Source of the DNA: Flammeovirga sp. SJP92
GTDB lineage: Bacteria; Bacteroidota; Bacteroidia; Cytophagales; Flammeovirgaceae
Direction: 5' to 3'
DNA length: 64,000 bases
Assembly (NCBI RefSeq): GCF_001583495.1
Contig: NZ_LQAQ01000046.1
Coordinates: 27,063 to 91,062, forward strand
Positions 1 to 7,908 of this stretch are shown piece after piece (position 1 is the first letter of the stretch; each line of letters begins with the position of its first letter). The notes beneath the pieces are model-generated. The model was not told the origin of the DNA and did no database searches. It was given only the letters and a program-made list of their open reading frames with translations. A program made the position numbers and the translations under genes.

Positions 1-1
1 C

Positions 2-238
2 GGATCAGTTTCTGCCGAAGTTGATGTTACAGATGATTTTAATGATTTAGTAAACCAAACAGAATTCAGACCTGTAGAAGTGAGTTTTACGATGGGATTG
101 CAATACAAAGTTCCTAACTCTAATTTCCATGTTGGTGGTAGAACCATCTTAGGTTTAAGTAATATCAATGCTTCACCGATTGAAGAAAATTGGATGAGAA
201 ATCTGAACCTTCAATTAGGGGTTGGGTATACATTCTAA
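2..238 (+). CDS. C-terminal end of an outer-membrane beta-barrel protein (partial)
   Basis: An open frame enters from the left edge and ends at a TAA at 236-238, giving 78 residues. The tail alternates polar and hydrophobic residues in the way of outer-membrane strands and ends in aromatic-rich GVGYTF, with a terminal Phe as expected for a BAM-inserted barrel. A strand of the type VSFTMGLQYKV and the motif GGRTILGLSNIN fit the Bacteroidota PorT/OMP_b-brl families, in which the last strands read like this. The start and any N-terminal domain lie outside the window, so the substrate or partner cannot be judged. A hairpin 21 bp downstream closes the transcription unit. Confidence 0.7.
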   Translation, partial: GSVSAEVDVTDDFNDLVNQTEFRPVEVSFTMGLQYKVPNSNFHVGGRTILGLSNINASPIEENWMRNLNLQLGVGYTF

Positions 239-258
239 TTCCTAAATAAACGAATCAT

Positions 259-297
259 TTCATCATCAGCCCACTAAAGTAGTGGACTGATGATGAA
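259..297 (+). terminator. Long hairpin after the OMP gene, REP-like
   Basis: Arms TTCATCATCAG and CTGATGATGAA pair perfectly, followed after one mismatch by CCACTA/TAGTGG around a 3-nt loop. On the minus strand its centre reads ACTTTAGT, the same core as the hairpins further down this locus. There is no T-run directly after it, so it may be a repeat-family element rather than, or as well as, an intrinsic terminator. The rest of 240-398 shows nothing else that I recognise. Confidence 0.6.
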
Positions 298-398
298 GTT
301 AATTTGATGTCGATTTAATTCACTACACACATATATATTTGCTTTAACGGAGGAGAAACACTGTATTTCTTCTTCGTTTTTTTATGAAAAATAAAATG

Positions 399-464
399 TG
401 ACCCTATTGGGAGTTGAGCTGATCTTTTCGGGAGAGAAAAAGGTAAGGTAACCATCGACATTTG
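399..464 (+). promoter_or_regulatory. AraC-type operator (two 21-bp-spaced half-sites) and -7 box for the TonB receptor operon
   Basis: Half-site TGACCCTATTGGGAG starts at 399 and TGATCTTTTCGGGAG at 420, exactly 21 bp apart. A degenerate Bacteroidota -7 element, GACATTTG, ends at 464, 45 positions from the start of the second half-site. The same sequence and geometry recur at 7753-7818 and 10854-10919. Two tandem half-sites two helical turns apart fit an AraC-family activator next to RNA polymerase. The two paralogous AraC genes at 6649 and 9841 are the natural candidates. This is inference from sequence; no binding data exist here. Confidence 0.7.
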
Positions 465-584
465 TATTGTAATTAAAAACTACTGTTGTTTTTAAGATCA
501 TTGCTGAACATTTATAACATAAATGAAAATAATGTAATGCAATAAAAATACGTCGATTGAATTAAACACAAAACTATCAGCCTT

Positions 585-2981
585 ATGTTACATCGATATT
601 TGCTCCCTCTAGTAATGATATTTATTGTATCTCCCTTTGCTTTCGGGCAACGCAGGGAAGGGGTCACCATTCAAGGTGTAGTTATAGATCAGGAAGATAT
701 GCCTATTCCATTTTGTACAGTTGTAGTGAAAGGATTAGATAAGGGGGGATATACTAAAGAAGATGGGAGTTTTGAAATCAAAAATATACATCAAAAAGAA
801 GTTGAGTTAATCGTCAATCATATTGGGCATAAGACAGCTAATGTTAGTGTTCAACTTTCTAGGAATAACCATTCAGGTATTGTTATTCAATTAGAAGATG
901 AGGATGTAAAATTAGATGAGGTAGTAGTTTATGGTGAATCAGAGGCTACAAAGATGGAAAAAGAAGGATATTCTTCAACCTCTATTTCAACCGAAAAGTT
1001 TGAGATCCAATCCGTAGAATTGAACGCTATTCTTGACCAAACTTCTGGAATTAATGTAAGAAATGAAGGTGGTTTGGGTTCAAGAACACGATACAGTATT
1101 AATGGATTAAGTGGAAATTCAGTAAGGTTTTTCATTGATGGTATCCCCATGGAATATTATGGAGCTTCCTATTCTTTAAACTCTATTCCTGTTTCCTTGA
1201 TTGAAGAAATGCAAGTATATAAAGGAGTTGTGCCTGTCAATTTAGGAGCAGATGCATTGGGTGGAGCTGTAAATATTAAAACCAAAAATCAAGGACAAAA
1301 TACACTTGATTTTTCTTATTCGATGGGATCATTTAATACACATCAAGTGGCATTGAATGGAAATTATAGAAATAAAAATAATGGTTTAACATTTAGAGGG
1401 GCATTATTCTATAATTACTCTGACAATAATTATAAAGTTTGGGGAGATGATGTTTATGTCGTTGATCCAAATACAGGTCGTATCGACAGGTCTATAGTAG
1501 CAGAACGTTTTAATGACGGATTTGAATCCATGGGTACAAAATTGGACTTTGGCTTTACGGATGTGAAATGGGCGGATCAATTTATGGTAAGTTTTCTCTA
1601 TTCTGATATGTATAAAGAAGTACAACATGGTGCAACAATGAATGTGCCTTTCGGAGAAAGGTTTTATACTCAAGGGAATATTGTTCCAAGTGTACATTAT
1701 AAGAAAAGTGATTTCCTTACTGAAGGTTTAGAGATTGATGTCTTTACTTCCTATGCTATGAACTCAAGAACGTTAGTTGATTCTACAACCAATAAATACA
1801 ACTGGCATGGAGATATCTGGGCACAAAATCCAAGTGGAGGTGAAGCGGGGACTCCTTTACATTCTACAACAGATGAAGGAACATTAATCAACCGTTTCAA
1901 TGCAAGCTACAGTATCAATGATCAAAATAGATTTAATTTCAACGTAATCCATACAGATTACAAAAGAACAGCTTTCAACAGAAAGGCTCCAATTGGACAA
2001 GATACAAGTAATAATTACACCAAGATGTCTAAGAATTTGATGGGTTTATCGTATTCTAATTCTTCTTTCGACGATCGATTAAGAACTAACGTCTTCGGTA
2101 AAGTTTATAACTACAGTGTCAATATGTTGGATCATGAATATATAAATGGTGAATATCACCCGGTTTATCATTCCAATTCGGATAATAATTATGGATATGG
2201 CTTAGCAATAGGTTATGATATCACTAAAGATATTACGTTACAATTATCTTCAGAACAAGCAGTAAGACTACCAGAACCTGATGAGTTGTTCGGTAACTTC
2301 TCAGAGAATATTCATTCAGCCATTGACCTTAAATCCGAAGTGAGTAAGAATGTAAATCTAGGTCTTCGATTTGGGGAATATTATTGGAATGAGCATTCAA
2401 TGACATTTTCTACAACATTATTCCATCGCTCGGTGTCAAATATGATTCAGCAGAGCACTCAGGTAGTGGATGGTGTAGATATTTTTGTCAATGAAAACTT
2501 TGGTGAAATCATTTCAAAAGGGATTGATTTTCAAATTGATTATGACTATAAACGTCAGTTTGAAATCACGCTGTCAGGTGCTTATAATGACACAAGGTAT
2601 ATGTCGCTTTATGATATCTATGGAAGGGAAAATATGTACTATGGATCCCGTTTGAAAAACGAACCTTTCCTTCAGTTTAATTCCAGTGTAAGATATAGAT
2701 TTAGTAGACAATGGATCAAAAAAGGGGAATTAACCATGTTTTGGAATATGCGCTATGTCTATGATTACTACAGACATTGGGAAAACATAGGAAGTGACAA
2801 CAAGGATATCATTCCAAGTCAGTTGATTAATGATTTTGGTGTTTCTTACAGATTACCAAACAATAAATTGGCATTGAGCCTTGACTTAAAGAATATGTTT
2901 AATACACAGGTGTTTGACAACTTCGCCATTCAACAACCTGGAAGAGGAGTTTATTTCAAAGTAAACTACTCGATATTTTAG
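585..2981 (+). CDS. TonB-dependent receptor, probable ferric-siderophore type (XusA-like)
   Basis: This 798-residue outer-membrane receptor has a signal peptide ending near FAFGQ. A carboxypeptidase-regulatory-like domain lies at about residues 27-110 (ITIQG-type strand, DGSFEI). A plug follows at about 115-235 with RYSINGLSGN, FIDGIPMEY and GADALGGAVNIKT, then a barrel ending NYSIF. Size and layout are those of siderophore or heme receptors, not the much larger SusC proteins. The genes that follow (DUF4374 lipoprotein, then PepSY membrane protein) have the content and order of the XusABC xenosiderophore loci of Bacteroides, so ferric-siderophore uptake is the best guess; heme or another metal chelate is not excluded. 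An AraC-type operator lies about 150-185 bp upstream and points to regulated expression. Confidence 0.9.
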   Translation: MLHRYLLPLVMIFIVSPFAFGQRREGVTIQGVVIDQEDMPIPFCTVVVKGLDKGGYTKEDGSFEIKNIHQKEVELIVNHIGHKTANVSVQLSRNNHSGIVIQLEDEDVKLDEVVVYGESEATKMEKEGYSSTSISTEKFEIQSVELNAILDQTSGINVRNEGGLGSRTRYSINGLSGNSVRFFIDGIPMEYYGASYSLNSIPVSLIEEMQVYKGVVPVNLGADALGGAVNIKTKNQGQNTLDFSYSMGSFNTHQVALNGNYRNKNNGLTFRGALFYNYSDNNYKVWGDDVYVVDPNTGRIDRSIVAERFNDGFESMGTKLDFGFTDVKWADQFMVSFLYSDMYKEVQHGATMNVPFGERFYTQGNIVPSVHYKKSDFLTEGLEIDVFTSYAMNSRTLVDSTTNKYNWHGDIWAQNPSGGEAGTPLHSTTDEGTLINRFNASYSINDQNRFNFNVIHTDYKRTAFNRKAPIGQDTSNNYTKMSKNLMGLSYSNSSFDDRLRTNVFGKVYNYSVNMLDHEYINGEYHPVYHSNSDNNYGYGLAIGYDITKDITLQLSSEQAVRLPEPDELFGNFSENIHSAIDLKSEVSKNVNLGLRFGEYYWNEHSMTFSTTLFHRSVSNMIQQSTQVVDGVDIFVNENFGEIISKGIDFQIDYDYKRQFEITLSGAYNDTRYMSLYDIYGRENMYYGSRLKNEPFLQFNSSVRYRFSRQWIKKGELTMFWNMRYVYDYYRHWENIGSDNKDIIPSQLINDFGVSYRLPNNKLALSLDLKNMFNTQVFDNFAIQQPGRGVYFKVNYSIF

Positions 2982-2996
2982 AAACAACATCAATAG

Positions 2997-3016
2997 CCCA
3001 TTACTTCAGTCTTGGG
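2997..3016 (+). repeat. Degenerate ACTTCAGT-centred hairpin
   Basis: CCCATTACT and AGTCTTGGG flank a TC loop. Four outer and three inner base pairs remain, with two mismatches between. The core matches the perfect copies at 4324 and 4361, so I read it as a decayed member of the same family. It sits in the 81-bp gap between the receptor and the DUF4374 gene. Confidence 0.4.
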
Positions 3017-3062
3017 ACCTAAGAATAGAAAAATAGATAGGAAAATTATAACTAATTAATCC

Positions 3063-4307
3063 ATGTTTAAAATTAATACAACAAAAAAATTAGCCATCGG
3101 TGCAATGGCAGTTTTAAGCACGTTTGCATCTTGCTCTAAGGATGATCAACCTTATGAAGGTGAAAGACCAATTGATAAAGATGTATTTCATGTAGCAGCA
3201 GACGTAACTGACCCAGATGAAAATGTTTCTGTTTTTATGCAACCGACATCTAATGTTACAGATACTACTTTAACGTTTATCAATAATGGTTATGAAATGG
3301 ATGGTGAACGTTCTGCAAGAGTATTAACCGCAGGTGGTAGAATCTATAATTTGAATTATGGAACAGGTCAGATTTATGAGTTGGAACATAATGGAGCCTC
3401 AAGTTATAATAAAGTAAGTGAGATTGACATCAGCCATTTGGTAGGTACTCACCCAAGATATGCCGAAGTAAGTGATAATATGCTTTTGGCACATAATGTT
3501 GTTGAAACTTTTAATAATGAAAACACAGAAGTTACTGTAACCTTACAAATTGTAAAGATCAGTATTCCTGGTTTGTACTTTAATGTTGCTACAGATTTTG
3601 TAGAACATGATTTGGGAACTTATAAAATAGGAGATGCCTATATTAATAGAGTAGATGCTCCTGTAATTATGGGAAATAAACTCTTCTACGGAGCACAATA
3701 CCGTTTGTTAGGCCAACCTAATAATGGTGAACCAAGTACTGAACGCCCATCAGAAATGGCAACTTTAGTAGTTGATTACCCTAGTTTAGATGGTTTTAAA
3801 ATCGTCACATCTGATGTATCAAGAGGAGATACTTACGGTTTTAGAGGAAAGTCAATGTATGTTCATAATCAACATGTCTATCAGGTGAATATGACTACAG
3901 AAGGTTCGGACGCAGTTATTGCAAGATTGAATAGAGAAGGAGAATATGATCAGGATTACGTCTTTAATATCTCCAATCAGTTAGGAAAAACAGTTGGAAC
4001 GGTCAACTGGCATCATGTAGGTAATGGTAAAGGCTATCTCGCAATCGATGATATCAGCATTGACCACAACAATTCTTATAATATGGCTTATATAGATGTT
4101 GATAAACAAGAACTAGAAATACTATATGATGTACCAAAATCAAATATGTGGTTCTATCAATCAGGAGCTGTTCATGAAGGTAAATTCTATATGGCAGTTA
4201 GCCCAATCGGTTCAGATGCCTACATTTGGGAATTTGAAGGAAATCAAGCTCAAAAAGGAGCAAAATTAGACGGAGGGAATATTTACGTCCAAGGAATTTA
4301 TAAGTAA
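3063..4307 (+). CDS. DUF4374 surface lipoprotein (XusB-like)
   Basis: This 414-residue protein has a lipoprotein signal with lipobox FASC (Cys about 23) followed by SKDD, an acidic tract of the kind linked to surface export in Bacteroidota. The body is all-beta with recurring strand pairs (GGRIYNLNYGTGQIYELE, KLFYGAQYRL, SMYVHNQHVYQV), as expected for the DUF4374 beta-propeller. In Bacteroides the equivalent protein XusB binds ferric enterobactin and partners the TonB receptor XusA; that is family knowledge, not shown here. The gene starts 81 bp after the receptor and is followed by two hairpins, which may set different expression levels within the operon. Confidence 0.85.
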   Translation: MFKINTTKKLAIGAMAVLSTFASCSKDDQPYEGERPIDKDVFHVAADVTDPDENVSVFMQPTSNVTDTTLTFINNGYEMDGERSARVLTAGGRIYNLNYGTGQIYELEHNGASSYNKVSEIDISHLVGTHPRYAEVSDNMLLAHNVVETFNNENTEVTVTLQIVKISIPGLYFNVATDFVEHDLGTYKIGDAYINRVDAPVIMGNKLFYGAQYRLLGQPNNGEPSTERPSEMATLVVDYPSLDGFKIVTSDVSRGDTYGFRGKSMYVHNQHVYQVNMTTEGSDAVIARLNREGEYDQDYVFNISNQLGKTVGTVNWHHVGNGKGYLAIDDISIDHNNSYNMAYIDVDKQELEILYDVPKSNMWFYQSGAVHEGKFYMAVSPIGSDAYIWEFEGNQAQKGAKLDGGNIYVQGIYK

Positions 4308-4323
4308 AACAACAAAATACGAA

Positions 4324-4343
4324 GACTACACTTCAGTGTAGTC
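4324..4343 (+). repeat. Perfect 9-bp hairpin with ACTTCAGT centre
   Basis: GACTACACT and AGTGTAGTC pair perfectly around loop TC. The arms differ from those of the copy 17 bp downstream, but both keep the ACTTCAGT centre. No T-run follows. Confidence 0.6.
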
Positions 4344-4360
4344 GGAGTTAGCATCACAAG

Positions 4361-4380
4361 CCCATGACTTCAGTCATGGG
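4361..4380 (+). repeat. Perfect 9-bp hairpin with ACTTCAGT centre, second copy
   Basis: CCCATGACT and AGTCATGGG pair perfectly around loop TC. This is a classic form of the dispersed hairpins found between Bacteroidota genes, which resemble REP elements moved by Y1-type (RAYT) transposases. It may also act as an mRNA 3'-end stabiliser for the DUF4374 message. Confidence 0.6.
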
Positions 4381-4433
4381 TATACGTCACAAAGACATTC
4401 AAATAACAAATTAACAATTCAAAATCAATCAAA

Positions 4434-5054
4434 ATGAAAAAGATACTTATTATACTTACTACGATCACGGTACTATTCTCGTGTACAGAAGAGAAAACTA
4501 AAAAGTCTGGAATGGACTTTGAAAAATTAAAATTAGAATTAAATCTATCAGTCGAACAGACTTTAAAATATTATGAAATTATCAAATATTTTGAAGAAGA
4601 TAGAGCGTCCTTATTAAAGGATTTAGAAGCTACTGGAAATGATTCTAAGAAAGAGAAAAATAAGCTTTTGCAAATCTCTTATCAATACCAAGAGCACGTT
4701 TTAGAAAATATCTTGAATGAAGAGCAAAAAATAATTGCTCATGAATTTATCAAAAGATATATGCCAGGCGTAGTGGATTATTCTGATGAATTGAAAGCTG
4801 AAGTAATCGAAACATTAGCCTTAGATTCAGTACAGGTAGAACAATATTTAGCTATCAATAATGCATTTGTAAAAGCATTCCATGATTCGCATGACAAGTT
4901 CCACGGAAACAAACAAACAGCTTCAATGTACTGGAATCAATATAACGAATCAAGAAAGTATGCCTTGAAAAAGTTATTTTCACAGGAGCAATACGCTCAA
5001 TATATTGAACTGACAACGAAGGAAAGTTATAGAGGACAATTCTCATCAAAATAA
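4434..5054 (+). CDS. Small helical lipoprotein in the siderophore operon
   Basis: This 206-residue protein has a short lipoprotein signal with lipobox LFSC (Cys 17). The rest is predicted almost entirely helical and highly charged. Two similar segments, LNLSVEQTLKYYEI (about residue 37) and LALDSVQVEQYLAI (about 124), recall the LNLTxEQ repeats of periplasmic Spy/CpxP-like (LTXXQ) proteins. The gene ends in TAATG, so its stop overlaps the ATG of the PepSY gene by one base, which suggests translational coupling. It is additional to the three core XusABC genes; a scaffold or chaperone role for the receptor or reductase is only a guess. Confidence 0.7.
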   Translation: MKKILIILTTITVLFSCTEEKTKKSGMDFEKLKLELNLSVEQTLKYYEIIKYFEEDRASLLKDLEATGNDSKKEKNKLLQISYQYQEHVLENILNEEQKIIAHEFIKRYMPGVVDYSDELKAEVIETLALDSVQVEQYLAINNAFVKAFHDSHDKFHGNKQTASMYWNQYNESRKYALKKLFSQEQYAQYIELTTKESYRGQFSSK

Positions 5055-6241
5055 TGAAACTCTCTAAATCTTTACTTCGAAAAAAGAGAAAAAACGAATC
5101 ACTGTTAAAGTACTTTATGTCCTTGTCACATTTGTGGCTTGGACTACTTTCCATTGTCGTTTTGATCGTAGTCTGCTTAACAGGTGCAGTGTTTGCTTTT
5201 AAAAATCAAATCACTGAATTATTGAATTATGATGTTGTTTTCAATAAAGATAAGAGTGCTAAAGAATGGGTGAGTCCTGATGATATCAATAATAATTTCA
5301 TAAGTAAAGGACTTGAAATTATTTCAATAGACTATCCTGCTGATTTTAAAAGAAATATTTTAGTTTCGTATCAAAATTCAACTCTTAATCAAAAAGGAAG
5401 CGTTTACATCCATCCATCAAACGGAGAGGTAGTAGGAAAACAGTATGTATCTACAGCTTCTTTTTTTCAAACAGTAAAAGCCTTGCACAAAAACCTCTTG
5501 TTAGGTGAAGTTGGAAAACAGATTGTTGGGGTTTCGGTACTCATTTTTGTCTTTTTATTGTTGTCTGGAATTGTACTTTGGTTTCCAAAAAATAAGATAC
5601 AACTAAAGAATAGTTTGAATATAAAATGGTCAGCAAAATTGCCAAGAGTAATTTATGATCTACACAGAGTGATTGGATTCTATTTCTTATTCCCTTTAGT
5701 GTTTATTTCAATTACAGGTTTGTATGTTGCTTATCCATGGATGAAAAGTGTAGTTTTGGTTTCATTGGGAGGTCAACCTGTATTAAATGAATCCAATAAA
5801 GAAGAGGTGCAAGAAGAGCTGTCAAATAAATTTGCATCCTTCTTAGAAGAATCATTGAATGTGCATCAAGAAGAAATGGCAGAAGTCGTTTCTATAGATC
5901 TACTTCTTAAAGATGTAAATCAGCGATTACCCTACAAGGGAAGCAGATCTATCGCATTAGCTATCAATGATAAAACAGAAATTGAGGTTACTAAAATCAA
6001 TCAAGAGGGATGGTTAAATATTATCGCTCCAGACAAAATCACTTATAACCAAAATGGAGAATTTAAAAAGGAAGTTTTGTTCTCTGATTTGACATTATCC
6101 GATCAATTTAAAGCAGTTTCTCTTCCTTTGCATACAGGTGAAATCCTAGGACTTCCTGGAGTGATATTCTATTTCATTGTGACTTTGATTGGATGTTCTC
6201 TACCGATCACAGGAATACTTATTTGGGTTAGAAAATTATAA
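5054..6241 (+). CDS. PepSY-associated transmembrane protein (XusC-like, probable ferric reductase)
   Basis: This 395-residue inner-membrane protein has four hydrophobic segments: one after WLGLLSIVV, one around VSVLIFVFLLLSGIVLWFP, one in LHRVIGFYFLFPLVFISITGLYV, and a C-terminal VTLIGCSLPITGILIW. Periplasmic segments lie between the pairs. His residues close to the membrane segments (for example LHK and LHRVIG) could bind heme, as in the PepSY_TM family, where they are thought to carry electrons for reducing ferric chelates. Position after the receptor and DUF4374 genes matches XusC. Start is fixed by the one-base overlap with the preceding stop. Confidence 0.85.
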   Translation: MKLSKSLLRKKRKNESLLKYFMSLSHLWLGLLSIVVLIVVCLTGAVFAFKNQITELLNYDVVFNKDKSAKEWVSPDDINNNFISKGLEIISIDYPADFKRNILVSYQNSTLNQKGSVYIHPSNGEVVGKQYVSTASFFQTVKALHKNLLLGEVGKQIVGVSVLIFVFLLLSGIVLWFPKNKIQLKNSLNIKWSAKLPRVIYDLHRVIGFYFLFPLVFISITGLYVAYPWMKSVVLVSLGGQPVLNESNKEEVQEELSNKFASFLEESLNVHQEEMAEVVSIDLLLKDVNQRLPYKGSRSIALAINDKTEIEVTKINQEGWLNIIAPDKITYNQNGEFKKEVLFSDLTLSDQFKAVSLPLHTGEILGLPGVIFYFIVTLIGCSLPITGILIWVRKL

Positions 6242-6252
6242 ATACTACAATC

Positions 6253-6465
6253 ATGAGCTACTTACGTAATAAATATATATTGATTTTCAGTATTCTATTT
6301 CTTGTAGGAATTGTAAATATTGAGATGAATCAAAAAAATGAAGAACAGAGAACAGAATGTTCACTAGAAGAAATTGAATCAACCAATAACGACAATTGGT
6401 CAACTATAAAGAAGACTTCAAAAAGCTATAAAAAGCAGAAGTTTGGGTTGATGGCAATGAAATAA
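6253..6465 (+). CDS. Small membrane-anchored peptide at the end of the siderophore operon
   Basis: A 70-residue frame starts 11 bp after the PepSY gene on the same strand. It has one hydrophobic segment (YILIFSILFLVGIVNI, residues 9-24) and then a charged tail ending in a Lys/Tyr-rich stretch. No family is recognised. Spacing and the lack of a hairpin before it argue that it is co-transcribed and real. It could be a single-pass partner of the PepSY protein. Confidence 0.5.
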   Translation: MSYLRNKYILIFSILFLVGIVNIEMNQKNEEQRTECSLEEIESTNNDNWSTIKKTSKSYKKQKFGLMAMK

Positions 6466-6510
6466 TAAATTCAAAATTTTGTGCAATATCACTCAAGTAA
6501 TATCTCAGTT

Positions 6511-6545
6511 ATAAAACCGAGAGACTTTAGTCTTGATAGTTTTAT
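6511..6545 (+). repeat. Hairpin with ACTTTAGT centre after the siderophore operon
   Basis: Inner arms AGACT/AGTCT flank a TT loop and outer arms ATAAAAC/GTTTTAT pair around an internal loop. The core matches the other members of this hairpin family in the locus. Confidence 0.5.
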
Positions 6546-6554
6546 ATATTACTT

Positions 6555-6577
6555 GCCCATAGTTTTAACTATGGTGC
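6555..6577 (+). repeat. Hairpin CCATAGTT/AACTATGG after the siderophore operon
   Basis: A perfect 8-bp stem (6557-6564 with 6567-6574) around a TT loop, extended outward with one bulge. It is the second of three consecutive stem-loops in 140 bp at the 3' end of the operon. Confidence 0.5.
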
Positions 6578-6602
6578 ACGTTTAGGGTGTTCCATAAACC
6601 CT

Positions 6603-6646
6603 CATCCTCAAAAACCCATGAATTAATTCATGGGTTTTTGAGGATG
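6603..6646. terminator. Perfect 44-bp palindrome between convergent genes
   Basis: All 22 bases of the left arm pair with the right arm with no spacer; the centre is GAATTAATTC. A run of five A on the left and five T on the right give T-runs inside the arms on both strands. It ends 3 bp before the stop of the minus-strand AraC gene and follows the plus-strand operon, so a bidirectional terminator is the likely use. The CCCATGAATT arm resembles the hairpins at 4361 and 6555. Confidence 0.7.
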
Positions 6647-6648
6647 TG

Positions 6649-7632
6649 TTATTTGGATGGTAAAATCTCCTTAGGATTCACCCCTTTGATTTTCTTAAAC
6701 ATCTGCGAAAATTTTGAAGGTGTTTCATATCCCAAATCGAGGCTTATTTCTAAAATAGAATATTCCCCACTTTTCAATCTACGCATTGCTTCTTCCATTT
6801 TTACTTGAAGATGATATTGATAAACTGAAGTATTGAAAAGGGTTTTAAAATCCCTTTTAAGCTTAGAAACACTCATGCCAAATTCCTGAGCGAGGTCATT
6901 CAAGACAATTTTTTCACTGAGTTGATTGACCAGTTTTTTTCTAATTTCCAACAAACGTTGATAATCACTGATATGTAATCCATTCAAATCATCTTCCTTA
7001 TTTAAGTAAATGACAGAGTCGAAAAGTTTACTTAGTATTTCTATTCCTTTAGCAAGTATTAAAGGTGTTGGCTTAGTAGCCGATTCTTTGATGATGAACA
7101 TTTCATCCATCAAAATAATAAGTTCAGCAGGAAGGGGAGTATGATAGGCTATACCTGTATCTTCGGGAAAAAGTTGGTTTATTTCTTCCAAATACTCAGG
7201 CATAATTTCATTAATTACTTTTTTAGAAACACGAAATCCAACAGTTTGAATTTTTGTATTGGCAGGAGCAAAATTATTGATCTCAAATAATCCATTGTGC
7301 ATCAATACTCTTTTATTACTATCAGCTTTTAAAAACTCTTCTTTGTCATCAAAGAAATGATTGATTTCTCCATTTTTAATCAGATTAATATGCAATAACT
7401 CGGGATCTTCATCAGTGGTCCTAGAAGTAGTAAAGTGGAGGTCTGACAGAAAGTCAATTAATAGAATCTCAAACTTTTCCCAATACATATAAATATCAAG
7501 TTCAATTTTTGATTTGCCTTTATTATATCTGTATTGATGATTATCGAGGAACTCCCCACCAAATTCTTGAAGTAGATTGTCTACTAAGTTAATGGTCATG
7601 CCTTCTTTAAAGTTGAGATTAAATGTATCCAT
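6649..7632 (-). CDS. AraC-family transcriptional regulator, paralogue 1
   Basis: This 327-residue protein has a C-terminal AraC double helix-turn-helix at about 225-325: first helix pair in LAQEFGMSVSKLKRDFKTLF, second in ILEISLDLGYETPSKFSQMFKK, followed by the usual GVNPKE. The N-terminal 200 residues are an unrecognised sensory domain shared with the regulator at 9841; PchR-like siderophore-sensing regulators have a similar layout. The helix-turn-helix is almost identical to that of the second paralogue, so both may bind the same sites. It lies between the two plus-strand units carrying the 21-bp operator and is divergent from the DUF3604 gene. Confidence 0.85.
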   Translation of the reverse strand: MDTFNLNFKEGMTINLVDNLLQEFGGEFLDNHQYRYNKGKSKIELDIYMYWEKFEILLIDFLSDLHFTTSRTTDEDPELLHINLIKNGEINHFFDDKEEFLKADSNKRVLMHNGLFEINNFAPANTKIQTVGFRVSKKVINEIMPEYLEEINQLFPEDTGIAYHTPLPAELIILMDEMFIIKESATKPTPLILAKGIEILSKLFDSVIYLNKEDDLNGLHISDYQRLLEIRKKLVNQLSEKIVLNDLAQEFGMSVSKLKRDFKTLFNTSVYQYHLQVKMEEAMRRLKSGEYSILEISLDLGYETPSKFSQMFKKIKGVNPKEILPSK

Positions 7633-7752
7633 ATTACTTATTATTTTGAATAATCTAATTTAGGCAATTACGATAGATTGTTCCTTAATAATGGAGACTA
7701 TTTTTAGAACAAAAGTTAAACTATTTATGTAGCCTGATCCATTAAAATAACA

Positions 7753-7818
7753 TGATCTTTTTGGGAGTTACACTGGTCTTTTTGGAAGAGAATTAGGGGT
7801 GTGCAGCTACTACATTTG
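7753..7818 (+). promoter_or_regulatory. AraC-type operator and -7 box for the DUF3604 gene
   Basis: Half-sites TGATCTTTTTGGGAG (from 7753) and TGGTCTTTTTGGAAG (from 7774) are 21 bp apart. A perfect -7 box TACATTTG lies at 7811-7818, its end 45 positions from the start of the second half-site, the same as at the TonB receptor promoter. The flanking 7633-7752 carries the promoter of the divergent AraC gene, which I cannot place exactly. Confidence 0.75.
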
Positions 7819-7908
7819 TAATATCAACATTGATAAAAAGAGATAAACGAAAATTTATTTATCATTTATAAATCGTGTTGAAAACTAATTATCAAAAACA
7901 AATAGATT

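Noticed and set aside
585..4307. SusC/SusD polysaccharide uptake pair
   Set aside because: The receptor is 798 residues, well below SusC size, and the lipoprotein is a DUF4374 beta-type protein, not the helical SusD fold.
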